The notes below the pieces were generated by a model. The model searched no databases and was not told the origin of the DNA. It worked only from the letters and a program-made list of their open reading frames with translations. A DNA stretch of 64,000 bases from NCBI RefSeq assembly GCF_015163075.1, contig NZ_JADDXU010000010.1, forward strand, positions 186,001 through 250,000, given 5' to 3'. The DNA comes from Streptomyces justiciae. GTDB lineage: Bacteria; Actinomycetota; Actinomycetes; Streptomycetales; Streptomycetaceae. This document shows positions 34,287-41,592 of the stretch, piece after piece; the stretch's first letter is position 1, and the number at the start of each line of letters is the position of its first letter. Both the position numbers and the translations under genes were made by a program.

Positions 34287-34316
34287 TTGACTGTCCTGTT
34301 CGCGGGTCCCTACGGT
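34287..34316 (+). promoter_or_regulatory. Predicted promoter of the DJ-1/PfpI gene
   Basis: TTGACT (34287-34292) and TACGGT (34311-34316) are separated by 18 bases. The -35 box lies about ten bases from the MocR start, so MocR binding could cover both promoters. Confidence 0.55.
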
Positions 34317-34358
34317 CGGGAGCGGTCGGGACCCACTCCTGTCGGAAGGACAGCCGCC

Positions 34359-34982
34359 GTGCACATCGCCATCCTCACCTTCGAGGGCTACAACGAGCTC
34401 GACTCCCTGATCGCCCTCGGCGTGCTCAACCGCGTGAAGACCGACGGCTGGCGCGTCACCATCGCCACGCCGAGCCCCAAGGTGACGTCGATGAACGGCG
34501 TGACCATCGAACAGATGTCAACGCTGGAGGAGGCGTGCGCCGCCGACGCCGTCATCGTCGGCAGCGGCATCGCCACCCGTGAAGTCGTCGAGGATGAGGC
34601 GATCATGGGCGTGCTGCGCGGTCTGGACCCCGCGCGCCAGCTCATCGCGGCCCAGTGCTCCGGCGCGCTCGTGCTGGCCCGGCTCGGTCTGCTCCACGAC
34701 ATCCCGGCCTGCACCGACCTCACCACCAAGCCCTGGGTCGTCGCCGCCGGCGTCGAGGTGCTCAACCAGCCGTTCTACGCCAAGGACAACATCGCCACGG
34801 CCGGCGGCTGCCTCGCCTCGCCCTACCTCGCCGCCTGGGTCATCGCCCGCCTCGAGGGCCACGACGCCGCGGAGAGCGCGCTGCACTACGTCGCCCCGGT
34901 CGGCGAGAAGGAGGAGTACGTCGAGCGCGCCCGCCGCAACATCACCCCGTACCTTCCGGCCCCCGCGACGTCGACGGCCTGA
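34359..34982 (+). CDS. DJ-1/PfpI superfamily protein
   Basis: A 207-residue protein with the nucleophile elbow AAQCSGALV (Cys100) and the N-terminal strand IAILTFEGYNELD containing the conserved acidic residue. Members include isonitrile hydratases, glyoxalases and amidases; the activity cannot be fixed. The start is GTG at 34359 with GGAAGGA ten bases upstream. It is divergent from, and probably controlled by, the MocR regulator. Confidence 0.85.
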   Translation: MHIAILTFEGYNELDSLIALGVLNRVKTDGWRVTIATPSPKVTSMNGVTIEQMSTLEEACAADAVIVGSGIATREVVEDEAIMGVLRGLDPARQLIAAQCSGALVLARLGLLHDIPACTDLTTKPWVVAAGVEVLNQPFYAKDNIATAGGCLASPYLAAWVIARLEGHDAAESALHYVAPVGEKEEYVERARRNITPYLPAPATSTA

Positions 34983-35040
34983 GACGTCCGGCCGCACACG
35001 TCCCTGTGCCACCCCTCTCAACTGGCCTTCTCCACTGCGC

Positions 35041-35057
35041 CTTCCGTGAGGCGGAAG
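35041..35057. promoter_or_regulatory. Perfect inverted repeat upstream of vanA
   Basis: CTTCCGTGAGGCGGAAG has perfect six-base arms and a five-base spacer, 67 bp before the vanA ATG. It is a candidate operator, perhaps for the IclR regulator beyond vanB; no second copy was noticed at the IclR promoter. Confidence 0.5.
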
Positions 35058-35124
35058 CCGTATTGCGCCCCCGCGACGCCCTTCCCGACGATGACACCGT
35101 CGCCGACAGACGGGAGCCGCAACG

Positions 35125-36198
35125 ATGCCGCACATGACCGCTTTCGCCCGCAACCAGTGGTACGTCGCCGCCTACAGCCATGAGGTGGGGCGCGAGGAGC
35201 TGCTGGGCCGCACGATCCTCGGTGAACCGCTCGTCTTCTACCGCACGGAGGAGGACGGGACACCCGTCGCCCTCGCCGACCGGTGTGTGCACCGCCGGTA
35301 CCCGCTGCACGAGAAGCCCAGCCGCCTCGACGGCGACCGACTCGTGTGCGGGTACCACGGGTTCACGTACGACACGAGCGGCACGTGTGTGTACGTGCCG
35401 GGGCAGAAACGTGTGCCGCGCACGGCCCGCGTCGCCTCGTACCCGATCGTCGAGCAGGACTCGCTGATCTGGGTGTGGATCGGCGACCCGGCGCTCGCCG
35501 ACGCCGGCACCATCCCGCGGGCCCGGCACCTCGACTCCCCCGGCTGGGTCACCGTGCGCGGCATGGAGCCCATCGACGCCGACTACGGCCTCCTCGTCGA
35601 CAACCTCCTCGACCTCTCCCACGAGACCTACCTCCACGGCGGGTACATCGGCACCCCGGAGGTCGCCGAGACGCCGATCACGACGGAGGTCGACGAGGGC
35701 GCGGGCATCGTCAGGGTCAGCCGGCACATGGACGACGCCGAATGCCCGCCGTTCTACGCCAAGTCGACCGGGATATCGGGGCGGATCACGCGCTGGCAGG
35801 ACATCGAGTACCACGCGCCCTGCCTCTACCTGCTGCACAGCCGGGTCGCGCCGGTCGGTGTGGTGCCCGAGGCGGACGGCAGCGACCCGGGCGGCTTCCA
35901 CACCGAGGTCACCTACGCCATCACCCCGTCCGAGGACGGCAAGGTGTACGACTTCTGGGCCGTCTCACGGGACTGGGCGACGGACGACGCCGAGGTCACC
36001 GAGTTCCTGCGGAGCAACAACCACACCGTCGTCATGCAGGACGTCGACGCGCTCAACCTCCTCCAGAAGACGCTCGGTTCGGAGCGTACGGGGTACCAGG
36101 AACTCAGCATCAACATCGACACCGGCGGCCTCGCCGCCCGCCGTATCCTCGCCCGCCTTGTCGAGGAGGGCGACAAGCCCGTGGAGAAGGTCCTGTGA
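35125..36198 (+). CDS. vanA: Vanillate O-demethylase oxygenase subunit (Rieske)
   Basis: Demethylates vanillate to protocatechuate plus formaldehyde, feeding the pca operon. The 357-residue protein has the Rieske [2Fe-2S] ligands Cys54, His56, Cys75 and His78 and a mononuclear iron site with His166 and His171 (DNLLDLSHETYLH), the spacing typical of VanA. GGGAG lies eight bases before the ATG. A related Rieske demethylase acting on another methoxylated acid cannot be excluded. The stop overlaps the GTG of the small next gene. Confidence 0.9.
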   Translation: MPHMTAFARNQWYVAAYSHEVGREELLGRTILGEPLVFYRTEEDGTPVALADRCVHRRYPLHEKPSRLDGDRLVCGYHGFTYDTSGTCVYVPGQKRVPRTARVASYPIVEQDSLIWVWIGDPALADAGTIPRARHLDSPGWVTVRGMEPIDADYGLLVDNLLDLSHETYLHGGYIGTPEVAETPITTEVDEGAGIVRVSRHMDDAECPPFYAKSTGISGRITRWQDIEYHAPCLYLLHSRVAPVGVVPEADGSDPGGFHTEVTYAITPSEDGKVYDFWAVSRDWATDDAEVTEFLRSNNHTVVMQDVDALNLLQKTLGSERTGYQELSINIDTGGLAARRILARLVEEGDKPVEKVL

Positions 36199-36365
36199 GC
36201 AACACCCCGACCGGCGAGATCTACCGCATCGACTGGCTGCCGGGCACGGACGTCCTGCACGGCACCTGTCACTGCGGCCGCGAGCACACCGCGCAGGACC
36301 CGATCGAGATGTGGGAGTGGATGTTGGCCCACCCACAGGGGCACGAGGTGGCAGCTGATGACTGA
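36195..36365 (+). CDS. Small Cys/His-rich protein within the van operon
   Basis: A 56-residue frame starting at GTG 36195, overlapping vanA by four bases and vanB by eight. Codon use matches its neighbours. A compact cluster, Cys25, His26, Cys27 and His31 (GTCHCGREH), could bind metal or an iron-sulfur centre; tryptophans at 14, 40 and 42 flank it. No family is recognised. Placement between oxygenase and reductase suggests an accessory or assembly role, which is an inference. Confidence 0.7.
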   Translation: MSNTPTGEIYRIDWLPGTDVLHGTCHCGREHTAQDPIEMWEWMLAHPQGHEVAADD

Positions 36366-37296
36366 CGTGTACGAGACCGAACTCGTCGTCGACCGACGGG
36401 AGTTCGCCGCCGACGGGGTGCTCGCCCTCACCCTGCGCCACCCGCTCGGCGAGCCGCTCCCGGCCTGGGAGCCCGGCGCCCACGTCGACGTCGTGCTCGG
36501 TCCCGGCCTGGAGCGCCAGTACTCCCTGTGCGGTGACCCGTCCGACCGCTCCGGCTGGCGGATAGCCGTGCTGCGCGAGCCGGACGGGCGCGGCGGATCG
36601 GCCCATGTGCACGAGCAGTTGGGGCAGGGCGACAAGGTCCGGGTGCGCGGACCGCGCAACCACTTCGCCCTCAAGCCCGCCCCCCGCTACCGCTTCATCG
36701 CCGGCGGCATCGGCATCACCCCGATCCTGCCGATGCTGGCGGCGGCGGAGGCATCGGGGGCGGAATGGTCCCTGCTCTACGGCGGCCGGACGCGGCAATC
36801 CATGGCGTTCACCGAGGAGTTGAGCCGTTACGGTGATCGTGTCACCGTAGCTCCCCAGGACGAGACCGGTCTCCTCGACCTCGCCTCGGTGCTCGACGGC
36901 GTCCCCGAGGGCACGCTCGTCTACTGCTGCGGACCCGGGCCGCTCCTGGACGCCGTGCAGGCGCGCTGTCCTTCCGGGCTGCTGCATCTGGAGCGGTTCA
37001 CGCCGAAGGAGCAGGAGACCGGCGAGAACACGGAGTTCGAGGTCGAGCTGGCGCGGAGCGGTGGGACCGTGACCGTCCCGGCCGACGTCTCGGTGCTCGA
37101 CGCCGTGCGCGCCGCCGGTGTCGAGGTGCTGTACTCCTGCACCGAGGGCACCTGCGGGACATGTGAGACCGACGTCCTGGACGGCACCCCGGACCACCGG
37201 GACTCGGTGCTCACGGACGAGGAGCAGGAGGCCGGGGAGACGATGATGATCTGTGTGTCCCGGTGTCGGGGGCGGCGGCTCGTCCTCGACCTGTGA
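36358..37296 (+). CDS. vanB: Vanillate O-demethylase reductase subunit (FMN / plant-type ferredoxin)
   Basis: Passes electrons from NAD(P)H to VanA. The 312-residue protein has the class IA order: flavin domain (RQYSLCGDP), nucleotide domain (FIAGGIGITPILPML) and C-terminal [2Fe-2S] domain with Cys261, Cys266, Cys269 and Cys299. It is coupled to the small Cys/His protein by an eight-base overlap. The last 86 bases overlap, on the opposite strand, the 3' end of the IclR gene. Confidence 0.92.
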   Translation: MTDVYETELVVDRREFAADGVLALTLRHPLGEPLPAWEPGAHVDVVLGPGLERQYSLCGDPSDRSGWRIAVLREPDGRGGSAHVHEQLGQGDKVRVRGPRNHFALKPAPRYRFIAGGIGITPILPMLAAAEASGAEWSLLYGGRTRQSMAFTEELSRYGDRVTVAPQDETGLLDLASVLDGVPEGTLVYCCGPGPLLDAVQARCPSGLLHLERFTPKEQETGENTEFEVELARSGGTVTVPADVSVLDAVRAAGVEVLYSCTEGTCGTCETDVLDGTPDHRDSVLTDEEQEAGETMMICVSRCRGRRLVLDL

Positions 37297-38098
37297 CTCC
37301 CGCGGCTCCGGCGGCCCCGGTGGCCCCTTTGGCCATGCGCAGGTCCGCCTCGATCCCGGCGACCGTGTCCAGCAGATGCGGCAGCAGATCGCGGCGGACC
37401 GAGGCCACGGTGTTGCGGCTGGCGTGCACCGGGATGTTCACGGCCGCCACCACCTCGCCGTCCCGGTCCCGCACCGGGGCGGCGACCGAGCGCAGCCCCT
37501 CCTCCAACTCCTGGTCGACGACGGCGTATCCCTGATCCCGTACCCGGTCGAGCTCGGCGCGCAGCAGCCCGGCGGAGACGATGGTGCGCGGGGTCAGCGG
37601 ACGCAGGTCGGCGCGGGAGATCGCCGACTCCCGCTGCTCCTGAGGGAGATGGGCGAGGATCACCCGGCCCACCGAGGTCACGTGGGCGGGGAAGCGGGTG
37701 CCGACCGTGATCGCCGCCGTCATGATGCGGCGCGCGGGCACCCTCGCGACGTACACGATCTCGTCGCCGTCCAGCACGCACAGGGACGACGACTCCCTTG
37801 TGCGCTCGACCAGTTGCTCCAGATGCGGCTCGGCGATCTGCGCCAGGGAGAAGCCGGCGAGATAGGAGTAGCCGAGTTCCAGGACGCGGGGGGTGAGCCG
37901 GAAGGTGCGGCCGCCGGCGTGGACGTATCCGAGGTCGGCCAGGGTGAGCAGGAAGCGACGGGCGGCGGCGCGGGTCAGGTCGCAGGCCCGGGCGACCTCA
38001 CTGAGCGTCAGTTCCGGGTGGTCCGCGTCGAAGGCACGGATGACGGCGAGGCCGCGTTCCAGCGAGCGGACGAAATGAGGTGCTCGGGCTGCGGTCAT
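37211..38098 (-). CDS. IclR-family regulator (PcaR/PcaU-like)
   Basis: A 295-residue regulator with an N-terminal winged HTH (LTLSEVARACDLTRAAARRFL) and IclR effector domain (VTSVGRVILAHL, GLRSVAAPVRDRDGEVVAAVNI). This resembles the PcaR/PcaU subgroup that senses aromatic acids. GGAGG five bases before ATG 38098 fixes the start. The C-terminal tail of about 40 residues is Ala/Gly/Pro/Arg-rich and antisense to vanB. It is divergent from the ABC importer and convergent with vanB, so it may control uptake, demethylation or both. Confidence 0.88.
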   Translation of the reverse strand: MTAARAPHFVRSLERGLAVIRAFDADHPELTLSEVARACDLTRAAARRFLLTLADLGYVHAGGRTFRLTPRVLELGYSYLAGFSLAQIAEPHLEQLVERTRESSSLCVLDGDEIVYVARVPARRIMTAAITVGTRFPAHVTSVGRVILAHLPQEQRESAISRADLRPLTPRTIVSAGLLRAELDRVRDQGYAVVDQELEEGLRSVAAPVRDRDGEVVAAVNIPVHASRNTVASVRRDLLPHLLDTVAGIEADLRMAKGATGAAGAAGVTGRGRAAAPDTGTHRSSSSPRPPAPRP

Positions 38099-38122
38099 CG
38101 TCGCCTCCGTCACCAAGTGTCA

Positions 38123-38173
38123 ACAATATTGTCAGCCGAAGGCATTGACCCCAGCGGCCAAAGACTCTACTTT
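38123..38173 (+). promoter_or_regulatory. IclR/ABC intergenic promoter and palindrome
   Basis: A perfect decamer palindrome ACAATATTGT lies at 38123-38132, within AT-rich TGTCAACAATATTGTCA. For the rightward operon, TTGACC (38145-38150) and TACTTT (38168-38173) are 17 bases apart, a good vegetative promoter. The palindrome lies just upstream, so it may be where IclR acts on both genes. Confidence 0.65.
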
Positions 38174-38241
38174 CGCGCAGTGCACCACTGTGCGCCATGC
38201 GCACAACCTGTCGGAACACCGAAGTCTGCACAGGAGGAGCC

Positions 38242-39213
38242 ATGCGTCGTCTGCTCGCCGCCCTCGCGGCCGGAGCATTCCTGGTCACCGTGACGGCCTG
38301 TGGCTCGTCCGACGGATCGGGATCGTCGGACAGTGCGTCGTCGTCCGGCGGCACCACCAAGGTCAAGGTCGGGGTGATCCCGATCGTCGATGTGGCACCG
38401 CTGTATCTGGGCCAGAAGAAGGGCTTCTTCAAGAAGCAGGGCCTGGAGCTGGAGATGACGCTCGCGCAGGGCGGCGCGGCGATCGTGCCCGGCGTGGCCA
38501 GCGGTCAGTTCCAGTTCGGTTTCTCCAACTCGACCTCGCTGATGGTCGCCCAGTCCAACAACGTGCCGGTGAAGGTCGTCACCAACGGCATCGCATCGAC
38601 AGGCGTTCAGGGCAAGGACTTCGGCGCGCTCGTCGTCAAGGGCGACAGCCCGCTGAAGTCGGCCGACCAGCTGGAGGGCAAGAAGGTCGCGATCAACACC
38701 CTGAAGAACATCAACGAGACCGCGGTGCGCGAGTCGGTGCGCAAGGCGGGCGGCGACCCGGACAAGGTCAAGTTCGTCGAGCTCGCCTTCGACCAGATGC
38801 CGGCCGCGCTCGACGGCGGGCAGATCGACGCGGCGATGGTCGTCGAGCCGGCGCTCGCCACGGTGAAGAGCCAGGGCGGCCGCGAGATCGCCTCGCCACT
38901 GGTCGACGTCGCCCCGAACCTGACCGTGGCGATGTACTTCACCTCCACCTCGTACGAGACCCAACACCCGGACGTCGTCAAGAAGTTCAAGGCGGCCGCC
39001 GCCGAGTCGCTCGCCTACGCCGACGCCCACCCGGACGAGGCCCGCGAGATCGTGACGACGTACACGAAGATCCCGGCGGCCGTGCTGGCGAAGGTGACCC
39101 TGCCCGCCTGGCCCGCCGAACCGGACCGCGCCTCGCTGGACGCGCTGGAGAAGCTGGGTCAGGCCGACGGTCTCTTCAAGACGGCCCCCGACCTGGACAA
39201 GCTGCTGCCGTGA
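38242..39213 (+). CDS. ABC transporter substrate-binding lipoprotein (NMT1/SsuA-like)
   Basis: A 323-residue lipoprotein with a lipobox VTAC, Ser-rich linker and NMT1/SsuA-type periplasmic fold (GVIPIVDVAPLYLGQKKGFFKKQGLE). This family binds sulfonates, nitrate, taurine, pyrimidine precursors or aromatic acids. GGAGGAG lies four bases before the ATG. Position next to van genes and an aromatic-sensing-type IclR favours an aromatic acid ligand, unproven. Confidence 0.88.
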   Translation: MRRLLAALAAGAFLVTVTACGSSDGSGSSDSASSSGGTTKVKVGVIPIVDVAPLYLGQKKGFFKKQGLELEMTLAQGGAAIVPGVASGQFQFGFSNSTSLMVAQSNNVPVKVVTNGIASTGVQGKDFGALVVKGDSPLKSADQLEGKKVAINTLKNINETAVRESVRKAGGDPDKVKFVELAFDQMPAALDGGQIDAAMVVEPALATVKSQGGREIASPLVDVAPNLTVAMYFTSTSYETQHPDVVKKFKAAAAESLAYADAHPDEAREIVTTYTKIPAAVLAKVTLPAWPAEPDRASLDALEKLGQADGLFKTAPDLDKLLP

Positions 39214-39983
39214 AGGGACTGAACCTCGCACTCGGCGCTGCCGGGCTCGCGGTCTTCCTCGCCCTGGGCGAGGTGGTGCCGCGGCTCGGCCTGGTCAAAG
39301 AGGCCTACTTCCCGCCCGCCAGCCGGATCGCCGACGCGCTGGCCGACGAACTCTCCGACGACACCTTCTGGACGGCCCTCGGCGACACCCTCACCGGCTG
39401 GGGCCTGGGCCTGCTGATCGCCTCGACCGCCGGGATCGTGGCGGGCGTCGTCATCTCGGTCGTCCCGTACCTGCGGGACGCCACCGCCTCGACCATCGAG
39501 TTCCTGCGCCCCATCCCGTCGGTCGCGCTGATCCCGCTCGCGGTCCTGCTGTACGGCACCGAACTGAGGTCGGTGCTCCTGCTCGTCGTGTACGCCTCCT
39601 TCTGGCAGGTGCTGATCCAGGTCCTTTACGGCGTCCAGGACGTCGACCCGGTCGCCGAGGAGACGGCACGGTCGTACGGTCTCGGCACCTGGGCCCGGGT
39701 CCGCCATGTGCTGTGGCCGACCGCGCTGCCGTACGTCATGACCGGCATACGGCTCGCGGCGGCCGTCGCGCTGATCCTCGCCGTGACCGCCGAACTGGTC
39801 ATCGGGGCACCGGGGTTGGGGCAGCGGATCGCGGTCGCGCAGAACTCCCAGGCGGTACCCGAGATGTACGCTCTCGTCGTGGTCACCGGCCTGCTGGGCC
39901 TGCTCATCAACGTGGGTGCCCGCACGGTGGAGCGGCGGGCGCTGGCCTGGCACCAGTCGGTGCGCGGGGAGGTGGCGGTGTGA
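39210..39983 (+). CDS. ABC transporter permease (SsuC/TauC-like), first
   Basis: A 257-residue inner-membrane permease with six helices and the EAA-type loop EETARSYGLGTWARVRHVLWPTALP (in part). It starts with GTG overlapping the binding-protein stop by four bases. It pairs with the second permease as a heterodimer. Confidence 0.88.
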   Translation: MKGLNLALGAAGLAVFLALGEVVPRLGLVKEAYFPPASRIADALADELSDDTFWTALGDTLTGWGLGLLIASTAGIVAGVVISVVPYLRDATASTIEFLRPIPSVALIPLAVLLYGTELRSVLLLVVYASFWQVLIQVLYGVQDVDPVAEETARSYGLGTWARVRHVLWPTALPYVMTGIRLAAAVALILAVTAELVIGAPGLGQRIAVAQNSQAVPEMYALVVVTGLLGLLINVGARTVERRALAWHQSVRGEVAV

Positions 39984-40759
39984 GACGCGTCCTGCTGCGG
40001 GTCTTCTTCGTGCTCGCGCTGCCCGTACTCCTGGTCGCCGCCTGGTGGCTGGCCTCGGACGGCAGCACCAACGTGTTCTGGCCGCCCCTGCGGACGATCC
40101 TGCAGACCTTCCCGGACGTCTGGACCGCCGACCGCCTCAAGGACGACGTCCTGCCCAGTCTGCTGCGTCTGACGGCCGGTTACGCCTGCGCCGCGGTCGT
40201 GGGCGTCGCGATCGGCACGATCATCGGCTCGTACCGGCGGGTGCGGGCGTTCTGCGAGCCGGTGCTGGAGTTCCTGCGTGCGGTGCCCCCGCCGGTGCTG
40301 GTGCCGGTCATCATGCTGTTCGCCGGTATCGGCGACACCATGAAGATCGCCGTGATCGCGAGCGGCTGCGTCTGGCCGATCCTCCTCAACACCGTGGAGG
40401 GCGTACGGGCGGTGGACCCGGTGATGGCGGAGACGGCGAAGTCGTACGGCATCTCGGGCGTCGCCCGTCTCAAGGACGTGGTGCTGCGCTCGGCGAGCCC
40501 GCAGATCTTCGCGGGGCTCCGGCAGGCGCTGTCGATCGGCATCATCCTCATGGTCATCAGCGAGATGTTCGCCGCCAGCAACGGCATCGGCTTCACCGTC
40601 GTGCAGTTCCAGCGGAGTTTCGCGATCCCCGACATGTGGACCGGCATCCTGGTCCTCGGTCTGCTCGGCTTCCTCCTCTCCATGGTCTTCCAGGTGGTCG
40701 AGCGGCGGGTGCTCGGCTGGTACCACGGTCTGCGGGCCTCGACCCGGCGGTCCCCGTGA
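39980..40759 (+). CDS. ABC transporter permease (SsuC/TauC-like), second
   Basis: A 259-residue permease with six helices and the EAA loop AETAKSYGISGVARLKDVVL. GTG start overlaps the first permease stop by four bases. Two different permeases, rather than one, distinguish this importer from simple SsuABC systems. Confidence 0.88.
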   Translation: MRRVLLRVFFVLALPVLLVAAWWLASDGSTNVFWPPLRTILQTFPDVWTADRLKDDVLPSLLRLTAGYACAAVVGVAIGTIIGSYRRVRAFCEPVLEFLRAVPPPVLVPVIMLFAGIGDTMKIAVIASGCVWPILLNTVEGVRAVDPVMAETAKSYGISGVARLKDVVLRSASPQIFAGLRQALSIGIILMVISEMFAASNGIGFTVVQFQRSFAIPDMWTGILVLGLLGFLLSMVFQVVERRVLGWYHGLRASTRRSP

Positions 40760-40779
40760 CCCTCACGAAAGGGCGGTCC

Positions 40780-41592
40780 ATGCACGCACTGGTCGTATCC
40801 GGCCTGCAGAAGGTCTACGAGGGGTCAGGGCGCCGGGTGGAGGCGGTCCGCGACCTCACCTTCACCGTCGAGGCGGGCGAACTCGTCTGTCTCGTCGGCC
40901 CGTCGGGCTGCGGCAAGACGACCCTGCTGAAGTGCATGGGCGGCCTGCTCACCCCGACCGGCGGCGAGGTACGGCTGGCCGGGGAGAAGGTGAGCGGCCC
41001 GCCGCCCGGGATGGCGTTCGTCTTCCAGGAGTACGGCCGCAGCCTGTTCCCGTGGATGCGGGTCGGCGAGAACGTCGAACTCCCGCTGAAGCAGAAGGGC
41101 TTGAGCAAGGCGCGGCGCCGAGAGCTGGTCTCCGACGCGCTGGAGTCGGTCGGTCTCGCGGACGCCGCCGGGGCATACCCATGGCAGCTCTCGGGCGGTA
41201 TGCAGCAGCGGGTCGCGATCGCCCGGGCGCTCGCGTACGAGCCCCAAGTGCTGCTGATGGACGAGCCGTTCGCGGCCGTGGACGCGCAGACCCGCGCCGA
41301 TCTGGAGGATCTCGTACGGGGACTGTGGCGGGAGCGCGGGATCACGATCCTGTTCGTCACCCATGACATCGACGAGGCCGTGTATCTGGGCCAGCGGGTC
41401 ATCGTGCTCTCCGCCTCCCCCACCGTCGTGCAGGAGCAGCTCAAGGTCGATCTGCCGGACGAGCGCGACCAGTTGCACACCCGGGTGGCCCCGCGCTTCG
41501 CCGAGCTGCGGACCCATGTGTACGAGCAGATCCAGTCGGCGAAGCGCGGGACGCCGTCCCTCGCTAAGACAGATACGCCTCCACCTCACTGA
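40780..41592 (+). CDS. ABC transporter ATPase (SsuB/TauB-like)
   Basis: A 270-residue ATPase with Walker A GPSGCGKTT, signature LSGGMQQR, Walker B LLMDEPF and switch histidine in FVTHDIDEA. ATG 40780 is preferred because AAAGGG lies seven bases upstream; GTG 40756, overlapping the permease stop, would add eight residues. Its 3' end overlaps the converging glycanase gene by 29 bases. Confidence 0.9.
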   Translation: MHALVVSGLQKVYEGSGRRVEAVRDLTFTVEAGELVCLVGPSGCGKTTLLKCMGGLLTPTGGEVRLAGEKVSGPPPGMAFVFQEYGRSLFPWMRVGENVELPLKQKGLSKARRRELVSDALESVGLADAAGAYPWQLSGGMQQRVAIARALAYEPQVLLMDEPFAAVDAQTRADLEDLVRGLWRERGITILFVTHDIDEAVYLGQRVIVLSASPTVVQEQLKVDLPDERDQLHTRVAPRFAELRTHVYEQIQSAKRGTPSLAKTDTPPPH

